Positions 20,300 to 29,200 of a stretch of DNA of 64,000 nucleotides are shown in pieces; within the stretch, counting starts at the first letter, position 1; the number at the start of each line of letters is the position of its first letter. Under the pieces are notes generated by a model. The model ran no database searches, was not told the origin of the DNA, and saw only the letters and a program-made list of their open reading frames with translations. Source of the DNA: Cloacibacillus sp. (lineage in GTDB: Bacteria > Synergistota > Synergistia > Synergistales > Synergistaceae); the NCBI GenBank assembly GCA_036655895.1, contig JAVVPF010000003.1:35899-99898 (forward strand), in the 5' to 3' direction. The position numbers and the translations under genes were made by a program.

Positions 20300-20327
20300 A
20301 TTTTATATAAATTTTAGTAAGTGTCAA
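20300..20327 (-). promoter_or_regulatory. Promoter of the candidate small RNA
   Basis: TTGACA (20322-20327), 16-base spacer, TAAAAT (20300-20305) on the minus strand, with no gene other than the small leader downstream. Confidence 0.65.
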
Positions 20328-20371
20328 CAGTGTTATCGGTCTGCGATAATGTCGGCGATGATCGCGCGGTA

Positions 20372-20400
20372 CAAAAAAAGACAGAGCTTGCGCTCTGCCT
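20372..20400 (-). terminator. Terminator of the cold-shock gene
   Basis: AGGCAGAGC / GCTCTGTCT with a GCAA tetraloop, followed by seven T on the minus strand; about 50 bases after the csp stop. Confidence 0.85.
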
Positions 20401-20448
20401 TTATAGTCGATTTCTTTTATAATTTAAAATATAAAGAAATACAGCGGG

Positions 20449-20652
20449 TTATATTTTCTCGACGTCAGAAGCCTGGGGGCCCTTGCTTCCCTGGGTGATC
20501 TCGAAGCTGACCTTCTGACCCTCATCGAGTGTCTTGAAGCCGTCTCCCTGGATCGCGCTGAAGTGCACGAAGACGTCATTACCCTCGTCTGTAGTGATAA
20601 ATCCGTAACCCTTCGTCGCGTTGAACCATTTTACTGTACCGTTGCTTTTCAA
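20449..20652 (-). CDS. Cold-shock protein (CspA family)
   Basis: 67 residues forming one OB-fold. RNA chaperone that binds single-stranded nucleic acid. RNP1 KGYGFIT and RNP2 VFVHFSAI are intact. The start is the TTG at 20652 (product [11 protein letters not shown]...), which has GGGAGG about 7 bases before it; a longer reading from 20667 would place the SD inside the coding region. The 5' leader is about 45 bases. It diverges from clpB and has its own promoter and terminator. Confidence 0.95.
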   Translation of the reverse strand: MKSNGTVKWFNATKGYGFITTDEGNDVFVHFSAIQGDGFKTLDEGQKVSFEITQGSKGPQASDVEKI

Positions 20653-20703
20653 AGTGTTGCCTCCCAACAGGAAATTATTGTCATCGCTTTTGACGACTAC
20701 ATA

Positions 20704-20732
20704 ACCTTATACTTTAATGGTGGTCTTGTCAA
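20704..20732 (-). promoter_or_regulatory. Promoter of the cold-shock gene
   Basis: Minus-strand TTGACA at 20727-20732, with TATAAG (20706-20711, spacer 15) or TAAGGT (20704-20709, spacer 17) as the -10. Confidence 0.55.
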
Positions 20733-20913
20733 GGTGATTTACTCAATTTTCAGCTAAATTTATGATATATCTTGAAATGAAATTTTATTATCGCTCTCCT
20801 CTTTCAGCAATTAACTAAACTGTGACGCAGGCGCAGGAATCTTTTACGTTTAAGCATATTCCCTTTGAGAAAATCCGTAAAAACTATATTTTGTAAATTA
20901 GCGTTATAGGCTA

Positions 20914-20942
20914 TTGTCTGATAATAATTGATGTATTATAAT
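20914..20942 (+). promoter_or_regulatory. Promoter of clpB
   Basis: TTGTCT (20914-20919), 17-base spacer, TATAAT (20937-20942). No CIRCE element (TTAGCACTC-N9-GAGTGCTAA) is seen in the clpB or htpG upstream regions. Confidence 0.75.
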
Positions 20943-20996
20943 ATCACCGTTATGTCAGTAATGGTTAAAACAATTTCCTCGGGAGGGGATATCAAG

Positions 20997-23630
20997 ATGG
21001 ATATGAATAAACTTACCCAAAAATCACAGGAAGCCTTTTATGAAGCGCAAAATATCGCCGTTCGCCACGGCCATCAGGAGGTGGACGCGGAAAATCTTGC
21101 GCTCGCTCTGATCGTTCAGGAAAACGGCCTTATCCCGCGCCTGCTGGACAAGATGGGGATACAGGTGGCGAATCTGACCGCCGCTATTGAAAATGAGCTG
21201 AACAAAAAGCCGCGCGTCTCTGGCGCGGGGCAGGAGAGCGGAAAAATTTACGTTTCGCAGCGCCTATCAAAGATATTGGTCAAGGCGGAGGACGAGGCGA
21301 ACGGACTGAAGGACGATTATATCTCGGTCGAGCATCTTTTTCTCGCTTTGCTTTATGAGACGAAGGGAACGCCGCTAGGGAAGGTCTTTGAGACTTTCGG
21401 CATTACGGCGGACAAGTTCCTAAAGACGCTCTCTGAGGTGCGCGGCAATCAGCGCGTGACGAGCGACAATCCTGAGGAAAAGTACGACGCGCTTGAAAAA
21501 TATGGGCGCGACCTCGTTAAGGCGGCGCGCGACAATAAGCTTGACCCCGTTATCGGCCGCGACGAGGAGATCCGCCGCACCGTCCGTATCCTGAGCCGCA
21601 AGACCAAGAACAACCCCGTGCTTATAGGCGAGCCCGGCGTCGGCAAGACGGCTATCGCGGAGGGGCTTGCTATGCGCATCATGCGCGGCGACGTGCCGGA
21701 GAATTTAAAGGACCACATTATTTTCGCGCTGGACATGGGTTCGCTGATTGCGGGCGCGAAGTTCCGCGGCGAGTTCGAGGAACGGCTCAAAGCTGTGCTG
21801 GATGAGGTGAAGAAGAGCGACGGACGCATCATCCTATTTATAGACGAGCTGCACACTATTGTCGGCGCGGGCAAGACGGACGGCGCGATGGACGCCGGCA
21901 ATATGCTAAAGCCGCTTCTTGCGCGGGGCGAGCTGCACTGTATCGGCGCTACGACGCTTGAGGAGTACCGCCAGTATATTGAAAAGGACGCGGCTCTTGA
22001 AAGGCGTTTCCAGCCGGTGATCGTCGACCCGCCGAGCGTTGAGGACACCATCTCTATTCTGCGCGGGCTGAAGGAGCGTTTCCAGGTCCATCACGGGGTG
22101 CGCATCAAAGACAGCGCGCTTGTGGCGGCCTCTGTGCTGTCGAACCGTTATATATCAGACAGGTTCCTGCCGGACAAGGCTATCGACCTTATAGACGAAG
22201 CCTGCGCCATGATCCGCACAGATATAGATTCTCTCCCGGCGGAGCTTGACACTGTGAACCGCCGCGTGATGCAGTTGGAGATAGAGGAGGCGGCGCTGAA
22301 GCTCGAAAAGGACAAGGGCAGCCGCGAGAGGCTGGACCTTCTGCGCAAGGAGCTTGCGGACGAAAAGGAAAAGGCGAACACTCTGCGCGCGCAGTATGAC
22401 GTTGAGAAGGAAAATATTACAAAGATACGCTCTATGCGCGAGGAGATAGAAAACGTCCGCCGTCAGGTGGACGAGGCGGAGCGCCATTACGACCTGAACC
22501 TCGCCGCTCAGCTGCGCTACGGCACGCTGAACAAGCTTGAGGAGGATCTCAAAATAGAGGAACAAAACCTGGAGGGCATAGAAGATACCGGCCCGAAGCT
22601 GCTGCGCGAAGAGGTTACGGAGGACGAGATAGCCGAGATAGTTGCTAAATGGACGGGGATACCCGTTACGCGGCTCATCGAGGGCGAGCGCGAAAAACTG
22701 CTGCATCTGGACAGCATACTTCACGAGCGCGTGGTGGGACAGAACGAGGCGGTCACGCTTGTGGCGGACGCGGTGCTGCGCGCGCGCTCCGGCATAAAAG
22801 ACCCGAAGCGCCCTATTGGCTCTTTCATTTTCCTTGGCCCGACGGGGGTCGGCAAGACGGAGCTTGCGCGCGCCCTGGCCGAGGCACTCTTTGACTCTGA
22901 GGACAATATGGTGCGCATAGACATGTCCGAATACATGGAGAAGCACACAGTGTCACGACTGGTCGGCGCGCCTCCCGGATATATCGGATATGAGGAGGGC
23001 GGACAGCTCACCGAGGCGGTGCGCAGACACCCCTATTCGGTGGTGCTTTTTGACGAGATAGAAAAGGCTCACCCCGACGTCTTCAACATCATGCTCCAAA
23101 TACTGGACGACGGGCGCGTCACCGACAGTCACGGGCGGCTTGTCAGTTTTAAAAATACTGTGATAATCATGACCAGCAACATCGGCGCACAGGTGCTGAT
23201 AGACGGCATGGACGAGCGCGGCGAGCTGTCTGAGGGCGCGGTGGGCGACGTGATGGCGCTGATGCGCACAAAGTTCCGTCCTGAGTTCTTAAACCGCGTG
23301 GACGAGATGATCTGCTTCAAGCCGCTGACGCTCGCCGACATCCGCGAGATCGTGCGCCTCATCCTGCGGCAGCTTGAACTGCGCCTGCACGAACGAAATA
23401 TCACGCTGGAACTGACGGACGCGGCGCTTGATATATGTGCGCGCAACGGCTACGACCCCATCTACGGCGCGCGCCCGCTGAAACGCTACGTGCAGAAGGC
23501 GCTCGAGACGGACATCGCAAGGGCCATCATAGCGGGAGATATACGCGACGGAGGCACTATCCGCGTGGTGGATAAGGACGACCATATAGAGATGCATTTC
23601 CACAATCCGGAGCCAGCGGCAAAAGAATAA
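20997..23630 (+). CDS. clpB: ClpB disaggregase chaperone
   Basis: 877 residues. Hexameric AAA+ machine that pulls proteins out of aggregates with DnaK. N-terminal Clp_N repeats (residues 1-150), first AAA with Walker A GEPGVGKT, the middle-domain coiled coil (about 395-520, [19 protein letters not shown]...), second AAA with GPTGVGKT and the pore loop [13 protein letters not shown]. There is no ClpP-binding IGL/F loop, which separates it from ClpA/ClpC. The ATG at 20997 is preceded by GGGAGG at 10 bases; an upstream in-frame ATG at 20928 would lie before the -10 box and is rejected. Confidence 0.96.
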   Translation: MDMNKLTQKSQEAFYEAQNIAVRHGHQEVDAENLALALIVQENGLIPRLLDKMGIQVANLTAAIENELNKKPRVSGAGQESGKIYVSQRLSKILVKAEDEANGLKDDYISVEHLFLALLYETKGTPLGKVFETFGITADKFLKTLSEVRGNQRVTSDNPEEKYDALEKYGRDLVKAARDNKLDPVIGRDEEIRRTVRILSRKTKNNPVLIGEPGVGKTAIAEGLAMRIMRGDVPENLKDHIIFALDMGSLIAGAKFRGEFEERLKAVLDEVKKSDGRIILFIDELHTIVGAGKTDGAMDAGNMLKPLLARGELHCIGATTLEEYRQYIEKDAALERRFQPVIVDPPSVEDTISILRGLKERFQVHHGVRIKDSALVAASVLSNRYISDRFLPDKAIDLIDEACAMIRTDIDSLPAELDTVNRRVMQLEIEEAALKLEKDKGSRERLDLLRKELADEKEKANTLRAQYDVEKENITKIRSMREEIENVRRQVDEAERHYDLNLAAQLRYGTLNKLEEDLKIEEQNLEGIEDTGPKLLREEVTEDEIAEIVAKWTGIPVTRLIEGEREKLLHLDSILHERVVGQNEAVTLVADAVLRARSGIKDPKRPIGSFIFLGPTGVGKTELARALAEALFDSEDNMVRIDMSEYMEKHTVSRLVGAPPGYIGYEEGGQLTEAVRRHPYSVVLFDEIEKAHPDVFNIMLQILDDGRVTDSHGRLVSFKNTVIIMTSNIGAQVLIDGMDERGELSEGAVGDVMALMRTKFRPEFLNRVDEMICFKPLTLADIREIVRLILRQLELRLHERNITLELTDAALDICARNGYDPIYGARPLKRYVQKALETDIARAIIAGDIRDGGTIRVVDKDDHIEMHFHNPEPAAKE

Positions 23631-23655
23631 CGGCCCGAAATAAGCTATAATATGA

Positions 23656-23682
23656 TTAGCCGGGCGCGTAATACCCGGCTAA
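23656..23682 (+). terminator. Hairpin between clpB and htpG
   Basis: TTAGCCGGG / CCCGGCTAA (9 bp, 9-base loop) with a poor T tract (TTGATTG). It could partially terminate clpB transcription or stabilise its 3' end. Confidence 0.5.
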
Positions 23683-23748
23683 TTGATTGTAACAACGCAA
23701 AATAAAAAATACGGCGCGCACGCGCCAGCAGAACCGGGAGGATTTTCT

Positions 23749-25632
23749 ATGGCTGAAAAAATGGAATTTCAAAGCGAAGCGAAACAAGTTCTGGAGTTGA
23801 TGATCAACTCCGTATACTCGAACCCCGATATATTTGTCAGAGAGCTGGTCTCCAACGCCTCCGACGCAATAGACAAGCTGCGCATCGAGAGCCTGAGCAA
23901 CCCAGAGCTTGCGGAGTTTGCGAAGAACGGCCGCGTCGACATCACTATCGACAAGAAGGCGGGCACGCTCACCTTTGCGGACAACGGAATAGGAATGGAC
24001 CGCGACGACCTCGTGTCGTATCTCGGCACTATCGCCCGCAGCGGCACGGGAGAGTTCATACGTGCTATGCAGGAGGCGAAGAACGGCATAAACAGCGACC
24101 TCATCGGGCAGTTCGGCGTGGGCTTCTACTCCAGCTTCATCGCGGCAGACAAAGTCACCGTTGAGACGCTGAAAGCCGGCTCCGACAAGAGCTGGAAGTG
24201 GGAGTCGACCGGCGACGGCACTTATAGCATAGACGCGGGCGACAGAAAGAGCTGCGGAAGCTCTATAACGCTGCACATGAAGGCAAGCGCCGCCTCCATG
24301 GACGAACACGACATCACGAAGGATTATCTCTCCGAGTGGACGCTGCGCAGCATCATCAAGGAATATTCCGACTTCGTCATCTATCCTATATATGTGGAGG
24401 AGACAGCTGAAGAGAAGAAGGAAGATCATAAAGAAGAACCGGTCAACTCGATGAAGGCGCTCTGGACGCGCCCGCAGAACGACATCAGCGACGAAGAGTT
24501 CAACGACTTCTACCGCCATATCTCCCACGACTGGGAGAACCCGATGAAGCACATCTACTACAAGGCCGAGGGCGCAAGCGAATTTCGCTCGCTGCTTTTC
24601 ATCCCGTCCCACCCGCCGATGGATCTCTTCTATCAGGACGGCAGACACGGCGTGCAGCTCTACATCCGCCGCGTGTTCATAATGAACGACTGCAAGGATC
24701 TCATCCCCGAGTATCTGCGCTTCATCAAGGGCGTGGTGGACTCTGAGGACCTTTCGCTGAACGTCTCGCGCGAGATGCTTCAGCAGGACCGCCAGACGGC
24801 CCAGATAAAGAGCAGCCTCACCAAAAAGGTGCTGGACACCCTGCGCCAGATGCGGAAGGATATGCCGGAGGATTACAATAAATTCTGGCAGGCCTTCGGA
24901 GTGGCGCTCAAAGAGGGGATAATCTCCGACCTGCGCCACCGCGAGGAGATCATGAAGCTCTGCATCTTCAACACCTCAAACGAAGACAAGACCTCTCTTG
25001 AGGACTACGTCATCAACATGCCCGCCGGGCAGGACAAGATATACTATCTGGCCGGCTCTTCGCTGAAGAACCTGCTCAACTCGCCGAAGCTGGAGGCCTT
25101 TAAGAAAAAGGGCATCACTGTGCTGCTTATGGGCGACCCCGTGGACGAGATATGGGTCAACAACGCGAGAAAGTTCGATAAATACGACTTCGTCTCCGCG
25201 GCGGCCGAAAACCTGATGCTGCCGGAGGGCGAAACGAAAGAGACGACAGACTCCGATGTGGAAAAAAGCGGCCTTGCGAAGAAACTGAAAGAGGCGCTTG
25301 GGAACCTCGTCGAAGAGGTCAAGGTCTCCGACCGTCTCGTGGACTCGCCGGTCTGCTTCGTGCAGAAGGGCGAGGAGATATCTCCGCAGATGAGGAACTT
25401 CTTCAAGTCGATGGGACAGGAAGTGCCCGAAGAAAAGCGCGTGATGGAAATAAACCCGGAGAACCCGCTCATCAAAAAGATAGCAGAAGCCGCTGAAAAA
25501 CCGGACTTCAAAGCCGAAGAATGGTCGAACGTGCTGATGGGCCTAGCCTCGATAGCCGACGGAGAACCAGTGGCCGACGGCAAGAAGTTCACGCAGCTGC
25601 TGACCAAACTGCTGGATAAGAGCGAGCAGTAA
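23749..25632 (+). CDS. htpG: Molecular chaperone HtpG (bacterial Hsp90)
   Basis: 627 residues. Dimeric ATP-driven chaperone. The GHKL ATP-binding motifs are NASDAIDKLR (about 35), DNGIGM (about 78) and GQFGVGFYS; the middle domain has RRVFIM and the conserved Arg in NVSREMLQQD. The ATG at 23749 follows GGGAGG; an in-frame ATT-region extension upstream is not needed. It lies 118 bases after clpB, and both face a common terminator at 25650, making a small stress-protein locus. Confidence 0.96.
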   Translation: MAEKMEFQSEAKQVLELMINSVYSNPDIFVRELVSNASDAIDKLRIESLSNPELAEFAKNGRVDITIDKKAGTLTFADNGIGMDRDDLVSYLGTIARSGTGEFIRAMQEAKNGINSDLIGQFGVGFYSSFIAADKVTVETLKAGSDKSWKWESTGDGTYSIDAGDRKSCGSSITLHMKASAASMDEHDITKDYLSEWTLRSIIKEYSDFVIYPIYVEETAEEKKEDHKEEPVNSMKALWTRPQNDISDEEFNDFYRHISHDWENPMKHIYYKAEGASEFRSLLFIPSHPPMDLFYQDGRHGVQLYIRRVFIMNDCKDLIPEYLRFIKGVVDSEDLSLNVSREMLQQDRQTAQIKSSLTKKVLDTLRQMRKDMPEDYNKFWQAFGVALKEGIISDLRHREEIMKLCIFNTSNEDKTSLEDYVINMPAGQDKIYYLAGSSLKNLLNSPKLEAFKKKGITVLLMGDPVDEIWVNNARKFDKYDFVSAAAENLMLPEGETKETTDSDVEKSGLAKKLKEALGNLVEEVKVSDRLVDSPVCFVQKGEEISPQMRNFFKSMGQEVPEEKRVMEINPENPLIKKIAEAAEKPDFKAEEWSNVLMGLASIADGEPVADGKKFTQLLTKLLDKSEQ

Positions 25633-25649
25633 GCTGTAAAACTGATATT

Positions 25650-25688
25650 AAAAGTCCCGGAGGTCTGCAACAGACCTTCGGGACTTTT
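25650..25688. terminator. Strong bidirectional terminator after htpG
   Basis: AAAAGTCCCGGAGGTCTG / CAGACCTTCGGGACTTTT, an 18-bp stem with a CAA loop (one mismatch). It separates htpG from the converging DUF501 gene. Confidence 0.92.
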
Positions 25689-25716
25689 GTATTTTTAATG
25701 TGCGGCGGGGCCGGTG

Positions 25717-26331
25717 TTACGCGGTTTCCGCGTGAGCGCGCATGCATTCCCCGCGCTCGCATTCGAGGGGGCCTATGGCCTCTGCAAGCCACGCTTTGGC
25801 GGGGTGTTCGCCTGTGCCAAGCCATGTGGCGGTGTGGAGATGGAGGCATTTTGCGCCGCATAGCGCCTCTTTCCAGTTTATGCCGCCAACGCCTGTATCG
25901 GTGAGCACCGACAGTATGGCGTTTCCTTTCTTTTGCGCGGCCTCGCGCTGCTGCGGCGTCAGAAGCGACATTCTAAGAGCGGCGTAGGCATGGTGCATCG
26001 CACGCGCCGCCTCCGGCGCGTCGGCAAAGATTTTTTCAAGTTCTGATATTTTCTGCGCCGATTCAAGGCCGCCGCACCTGCGGTTCAGGTAAGGGCAGGT
26101 GAGCCAGAAGATGGTGGGAAACGGACTGCCGTCACGCGAGAGCGGAGACGACACTATCACTTGCGGCGCTCCGTGGGAGCACCTGCGCGCCACCCAAAGC
26201 ACCTCCGCCGCGTCCGTCTTTCTTCCGCGCCGCTGTATTTTTAAAAGTTCGAGGTCTGAGTCGGTGAGGACGCTCCAAAAGGCCGGAGGAGAAAACTCTT
26301 CCGGCCTTTCCTGCGCGTTTTCGCGTTTCAA
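25717..26331 (-). CDS. DUF501 family protein
   Basis: 204 residues. The core CSHGAPQVIVSSPLSRDGSPFPTIFWLTCPYLNRRCGGLES is the DUF501 signature, including conserved cysteines that may bind a metal. The C-terminus adds GAKCLHLHTATWLGTGEHP, also conserved in the family. The function is unknown. It starts one base after the stop of the S1-domain gene, so the two are translated from one message. DUF501 genes in other bacteria often sit near enolase or ppx-gppA; that context is absent here. Confidence 0.8.
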   Translation of the reverse strand: MKRENAQERPEEFSPPAFWSVLTDSDLELLKIQRRGRKTDAAEVLWVARRCSHGAPQVIVSSPLSRDGSPFPTIFWLTCPYLNRRCGGLESAQKISELEKIFADAPEAARAMHHAYAALRMSLLTPQQREAAQKKGNAILSVLTDTGVGGINWKEALCGAKCLHLHTATWLGTGEHPAKAWLAEAIGPLECERGECMRAHAETA

Positions 26332-26332
26332 T

Positions 26333-26755
26333 TTATTTCTTTCCGGCGGCGCTGTTGCCTGTACGGCGCTTCGTACCGCGCGGGTCTTTGCATTTGCTGT
26401 TCAGGTCGGCGATCTTTTCGTCGCTGAACTTCATAAAGTTGGTCAGCTTCTTTTCGAAATCTTCCTCGCGGTGAACAGGCGGGCGGACCTCTTTCATTTG
26501 CAGAGCCTTAACTGAAAGGTCTATGCGGCCTTTGTCGTCTATCTTGATGACTTTGGCCGTGATCTTTTTGCCCTGCTCGAGCACGTCTTCTACCTTTTTT
26601 ACATAATTATGCGACAGTTCGGAAATATGAACCATTGCCTTCTGGCCTGATTCAAGCCTTATAAACGCGCCGTATGGCGCTACATGTTCAACTGTTCCGC
26701 TCACTGTTTCGCCCACGCTAACCATGGGCGCCGCCGCAGCTGCCTTCTCTGCCAT
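26333..26755 (-). CDS. S1 RNA-binding domain protein (YabR/general stress protein 13-like)
   Basis: 140 residues. One S1 domain at about 12-86 (VGETVSGTVEHVAPYGAFIRLESGQKAMVHISELSHNYV) and a basic, disordered tail (KDPRGTKRRTGNSAAGKK). Such small S1 proteins bind RNA or the 30S subunit. A GGAGG lies 13 bases before the ATG, longer than usual. An Ala-rich N-terminus has no signal character. It is followed immediately by the DUF501 gene. Confidence 0.82.
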   Translation of the reverse strand: MAEKAAAAAPMVSVGETVSGTVEHVAPYGAFIRLESGQKAMVHISELSHNYVKKVEDVLEQGKKITAKVIKIDDKGRIDLSVKALQMKEVRPPVHREEDFEKKLTNFMKFSDEKIADLNSKCKDPRGTKRRTGNSAAGKK

Positions 26756-26873
26756 CTGTGGTTTCTGACCTCCAAAAAGTGTTTAGAAAGACTATTATTA
26801 TCTTTCACGCCTCAAAAGGCTGTAAATTATATTTTACCATAAATAAATCATTTGGTAATCTGAGGAAATAGCG

Positions 26874-27236
26874 TTATTTCAAAGCTCTTTGTATAGCCTC
26901 GTCTACCCTCTCGGACTGGAACGGCTTGATGAAGAAGTCCGACGCTCCGGCGCGGATAGCTTCGATGACCTGATTCTGCTGGCTCATCGTGCTTACCATG
27001 ACTATTTTCGCCTTAGGGTGTTCGGCTTTGATGGCTTTCATCGCCTCTATGCCGTCCATTTCGGGCATGGAGATGTCCAGCGTGACGACGTCAGGGAGGA
27101 GTTCGTTGTACATCCTGACCGCCTCTTTGCCGTTTTCAGCCTCGCCTATTACATCGTATCCGTCTCTTATGAGCATATCTTTCAGTATCACGCGCATATG
27201 TGTGGAATCTTCCGCTATCAGTATCGTTGCCTTCAT
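26874..27236 (-). CDS. Single-domain response regulator (CheY-like)
   Basis: 120 residues, only a receiver domain. The acidic pocket is EDS near residues 9-10, the phospho-acceptor Asp is in VVTLDISMPEMDG (about 54), the switch Ser/Thr is in VSTMS and the conserved Lys in FIKPF. Having no output domain, it would act by binding a partner, classically the flagellar switch. The nearest gene upstream is codY. No histidine kinase, receptor or flagellar gene is in the window, so a chemotaxis role is only an inference. Confidence 0.88.
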   Translation of the reverse strand: MKATILIAEDSTHMRVILKDMLIRDGYDVIGEAENGKEAVRMYNELLPDVVTLDISMPEMDGIEAMKAIKAEHPKAKIVMVSTMSQQNQVIEAIRAGASDFFIKPFQSERVDEAIQRALK

Positions 27237-27267
27237 CTCTGACGCTCCCTTCGCAGTTGTATGTCGG

Positions 27268-28101
27268 CTATTTCGAGGTTATCCCAAGCTCTTCGAGGAA
27301 GAGGGGGCTGAGCACTTTTATGTACGTCCCTTTCATTCCAAGGCTTCTGCTCTCTATTATACCAGCGCTGCCAAGTTTTCTAAGCGCATTTACGATGACG
27401 CTTCTCGTCACCCCTACGCGGTCTGCTACTTTGCTTGCGACGACTACGCCTTCGGGGCCGCCAAGGTCTTCTATGATGTGGCGGACGGACTCGACTTCGG
27501 AGTATGAGAGCGCGCGCATCGCCATCTGGACCACAAGGCGCTCGCGGCCTCTTTCTTCTATAGACTTGCCTCTGTCGTTTAGTATCTCAAGGCCGACGAC
27601 CGTTGAAAGATATTCGGCGAGCACAAGGTCGCGCGTGTCGAACTGACAGCCGAAGCGCGCGAGTATGAGCGTGCCGAGGCGTTCGCCAGCGCCGTTGATG
27701 GGGACGATGAGCACGTGCTTGTTTGAGTAAGCGCAGGGCTGGTCTGCGTAGGCGCAGAGCCCGTGGTCTGTGTGGTTGAGTATAGATTCGTGGAACTGGT
27801 TGACTTTTTCGACGTAGGGCGACGGCATGGCTCCGTTTATCAATATCTCCGCCATTATCGGGCAGTCGTATTCGCTGATCCACGCGTATCCGAGGATGCG
27901 GCCCTCACGGTTGATTACGTAGACGTTGGCCGCGGAGAGATCTGACATAAGACGCGCGAGCTTCGGATAATCGGGCGTGCCGCGGTCTTTGCGCGCCTGC
28001 AGCACGCGGCTGACTACGCGTGTTTTTTCGAGCAGGTCCTGCATTGCGGACTGGTTGATTATTTTCGGGCGATTTTCGATAAGTTCCTTTGGTGTATCCA
28101 T
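27268..28101 (-). CDS. codY: GTP-sensing transcriptional pleiotropic regulator CodY
   Basis: 277 residues. N-terminal GAF domain (about 20-165) that in Bacillus binds branched-chain amino acids, then a winged helix-turn-helix: ASKVADRVGVTRSVIVNALRKLGSAGIIESRSLGMKGTYIKV, almost residue-for-residue the Bacillus recognition region. It represses amino-acid and nutrient-scavenging genes when GTP and isoleucine are plentiful. The first 19 residues extend beyond Bacillus CodY; the ATG at 28101 has GGGAGG 9 bases upstream. It follows xerC by 51 bases, the Bacillus order minus hslVU. Confidence 0.95.
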   Translation of the reverse strand: MDTPKELIENRPKIINQSAMQDLLEKTRVVSRVLQARKDRGTPDYPKLARLMSDLSAANVYVINREGRILGYAWISEYDCPIMAEILINGAMPSPYVEKVNQFHESILNHTDHGLCAYADQPCAYSNKHVLIVPINGAGERLGTLILARFGCQFDTRDLVLAEYLSTVVGLEILNDRGKSIEERGRERLVVQMAMRALSYSEVESVRHIIEDLGGPEGVVVASKVADRVGVTRSVIVNALRKLGSAGIIESRSLGMKGTYIKVLSPLFLEELGITSK

Positions 28102-28152
28102 ATATATGTGCCTCCCTGATTGAGTTTCCTGAACTTTTATTTTCTGCGTGCG

Positions 28153-29052
28153 TTAATCATCTTCAAGCGCCATCGGGTGCGCGTTTAAGTAGCTTTTTTT
28201 TACCTGATCGGTGGTTATCGTCAGGTATCTCTGCGTTGACGCTATGCTGTCGTGCCCCAGCAGCTCCTGCACTATTCGAAGCGGCGCTCCGTTTTCTAGC
28301 ATGTGCGTCGCGCAGCAGTGACGAAGGACGTGCGGTGTCACTCCAAAGAGACCAACACGTTTGGCCGCCCTCATTACGATGCGGTCTACCGTGCGCACCG
28401 TGAGCCTCTCCACGCCGCTCTTTCCGGCGCAAAAGACTGGGGCTGCCTCGTCGGTGCAGGTGATGTCGCGCCACTCTTCAAGCAGCGCTTTCAGAGGAAA
28501 GCCCATCGGCACCATTCTTTCTTTGTCGCCCTTTCCCATGACGCGCAGCGTGCGCGTTTCAAGCTCTATCATATCCCAGTTGAGGCCGATAAGCTCGGAG
28601 ATGCGTATGCCCGTGCCGTAGAGCGTCTCCAGGATGAGCCTGTCGCGGCGGAAGTTCTTCGTTCCGCTCTCTGGGCCATCTTGCAGCAGACGGTCTATCT
28701 GCGAGTACGGAAGGGCGCGCGCAAGGGCGGCGGGCTTTTTAGGGCCTTTCAGCCCAAGGGCCGGATCGCTTGTTAATTTGCCTGAGGCGCAGAGCCACGC
28801 GGTGAAGCCGCGCACAGCGGACAGCCTTCTGTTTGCGGAGGTCCGGGCCTCTCCTATGCCTAATATGCTGCTGACAAATATCCGAATGGAATTTATATCT
28901 ATTCCGCTCACGTCGTTTATTCCCTGATTGGCGAGATAATCTTTAAAATGCATCAGGTCGATACGATAGTTTACCGTCGTATGTTCTGAACGGCGAAGCG
29001 AGCGTAAATAATCAATATAAAGATCAATTTCTTCCGAAATATTTTCCACCAT
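28153..29052 (-). CDS. xerC: Tyrosine recombinase XerC-like
   Basis: 299 residues. SAM-like N-terminal core-binding domain and a catalytic domain with Arg in GTGIRISEL, Lys in MGKGDKER, HxxR in HVLRH, His in LLGHDS and the Tyr nucleophile in TQRYLTI. Probably resolves chromosome dimers at dif (XerC/CodV role); the position between trmFO and codY is that of codV in Bacillus. I prefer the ATG at 29052, with no SD but a -10 box 7 bases upstream; a GTG at 29109 would add 19 residues and lies upstream of that promoter. Confidence 0.88.
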   Translation of the reverse strand: MVENISEEIDLYIDYLRSLRRSEHTTVNYRIDLMHFKDYLANQGINDVSGIDINSIRIFVSSILGIGEARTSANRRLSAVRGFTAWLCASGKLTSDPALGLKGPKKPAALARALPYSQIDRLLQDGPESGTKNFRRDRLILETLYGTGIRISELIGLNWDMIELETRTLRVMGKGDKERMVPMGFPLKALLEEWRDITCTDEAAPVFCAGKSGVERLTVRTVDRIVMRAAKRVGLFGVTPHVLRHCCATHMLENGAPLRIVQELLGHDSIASTQRYLTITTDQVKKSYLNAHPMALEDD

Positions 29053-29059
29053 AGTCGGT

Positions 29060-29087
29060 ATTGTAACAGGAAAATTGTAAATATCAA
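29060..29087 (-). promoter_or_regulatory. Promoter of xerC-codY, apparently leaderless
   Basis: TTGATA (29082-29087), 16-base spacer, TACAAT (29060-29065) on the minus strand; the start point would coincide with the xerC ATG. Confidence 0.5.
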
Positions 29088-29142
29088 GGGATATTTTTAG
29101 AAAATTCACAAGTAACTATACAATGCGCACTATTTACTGAGA

Positions 29143-29174
29143 TAAAAAGCCCGCGGCTCATGCGCTCGCGGGCT
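29143..29174 (-). terminator. Terminator after trmFO
   Basis: AGCCCGCG / CGCGGGCT stem followed on the minus strand by TTTTTAT. It closes the lepB-to-trmFO run before xerC. Confidence 0.85.
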
Positions 29175-29200
29175 TATCGGCGGTTGCGGTGAATTGTATT

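Noticed and set aside
20742..20757. Possible CodY box (AATTTTCAGCTAAATT) near the csp/clpB promoters
   Set aside because: At least three mismatches to the 15-base consensus and an AT-rich background; not strong enough to call.
20760..20996. CIRCE element upstream of clpB
   Set aside because: No TTAGCACTC/GAGTGCTAA pair could be found; the clpB promoter looks like a plain sigma70 promoter.
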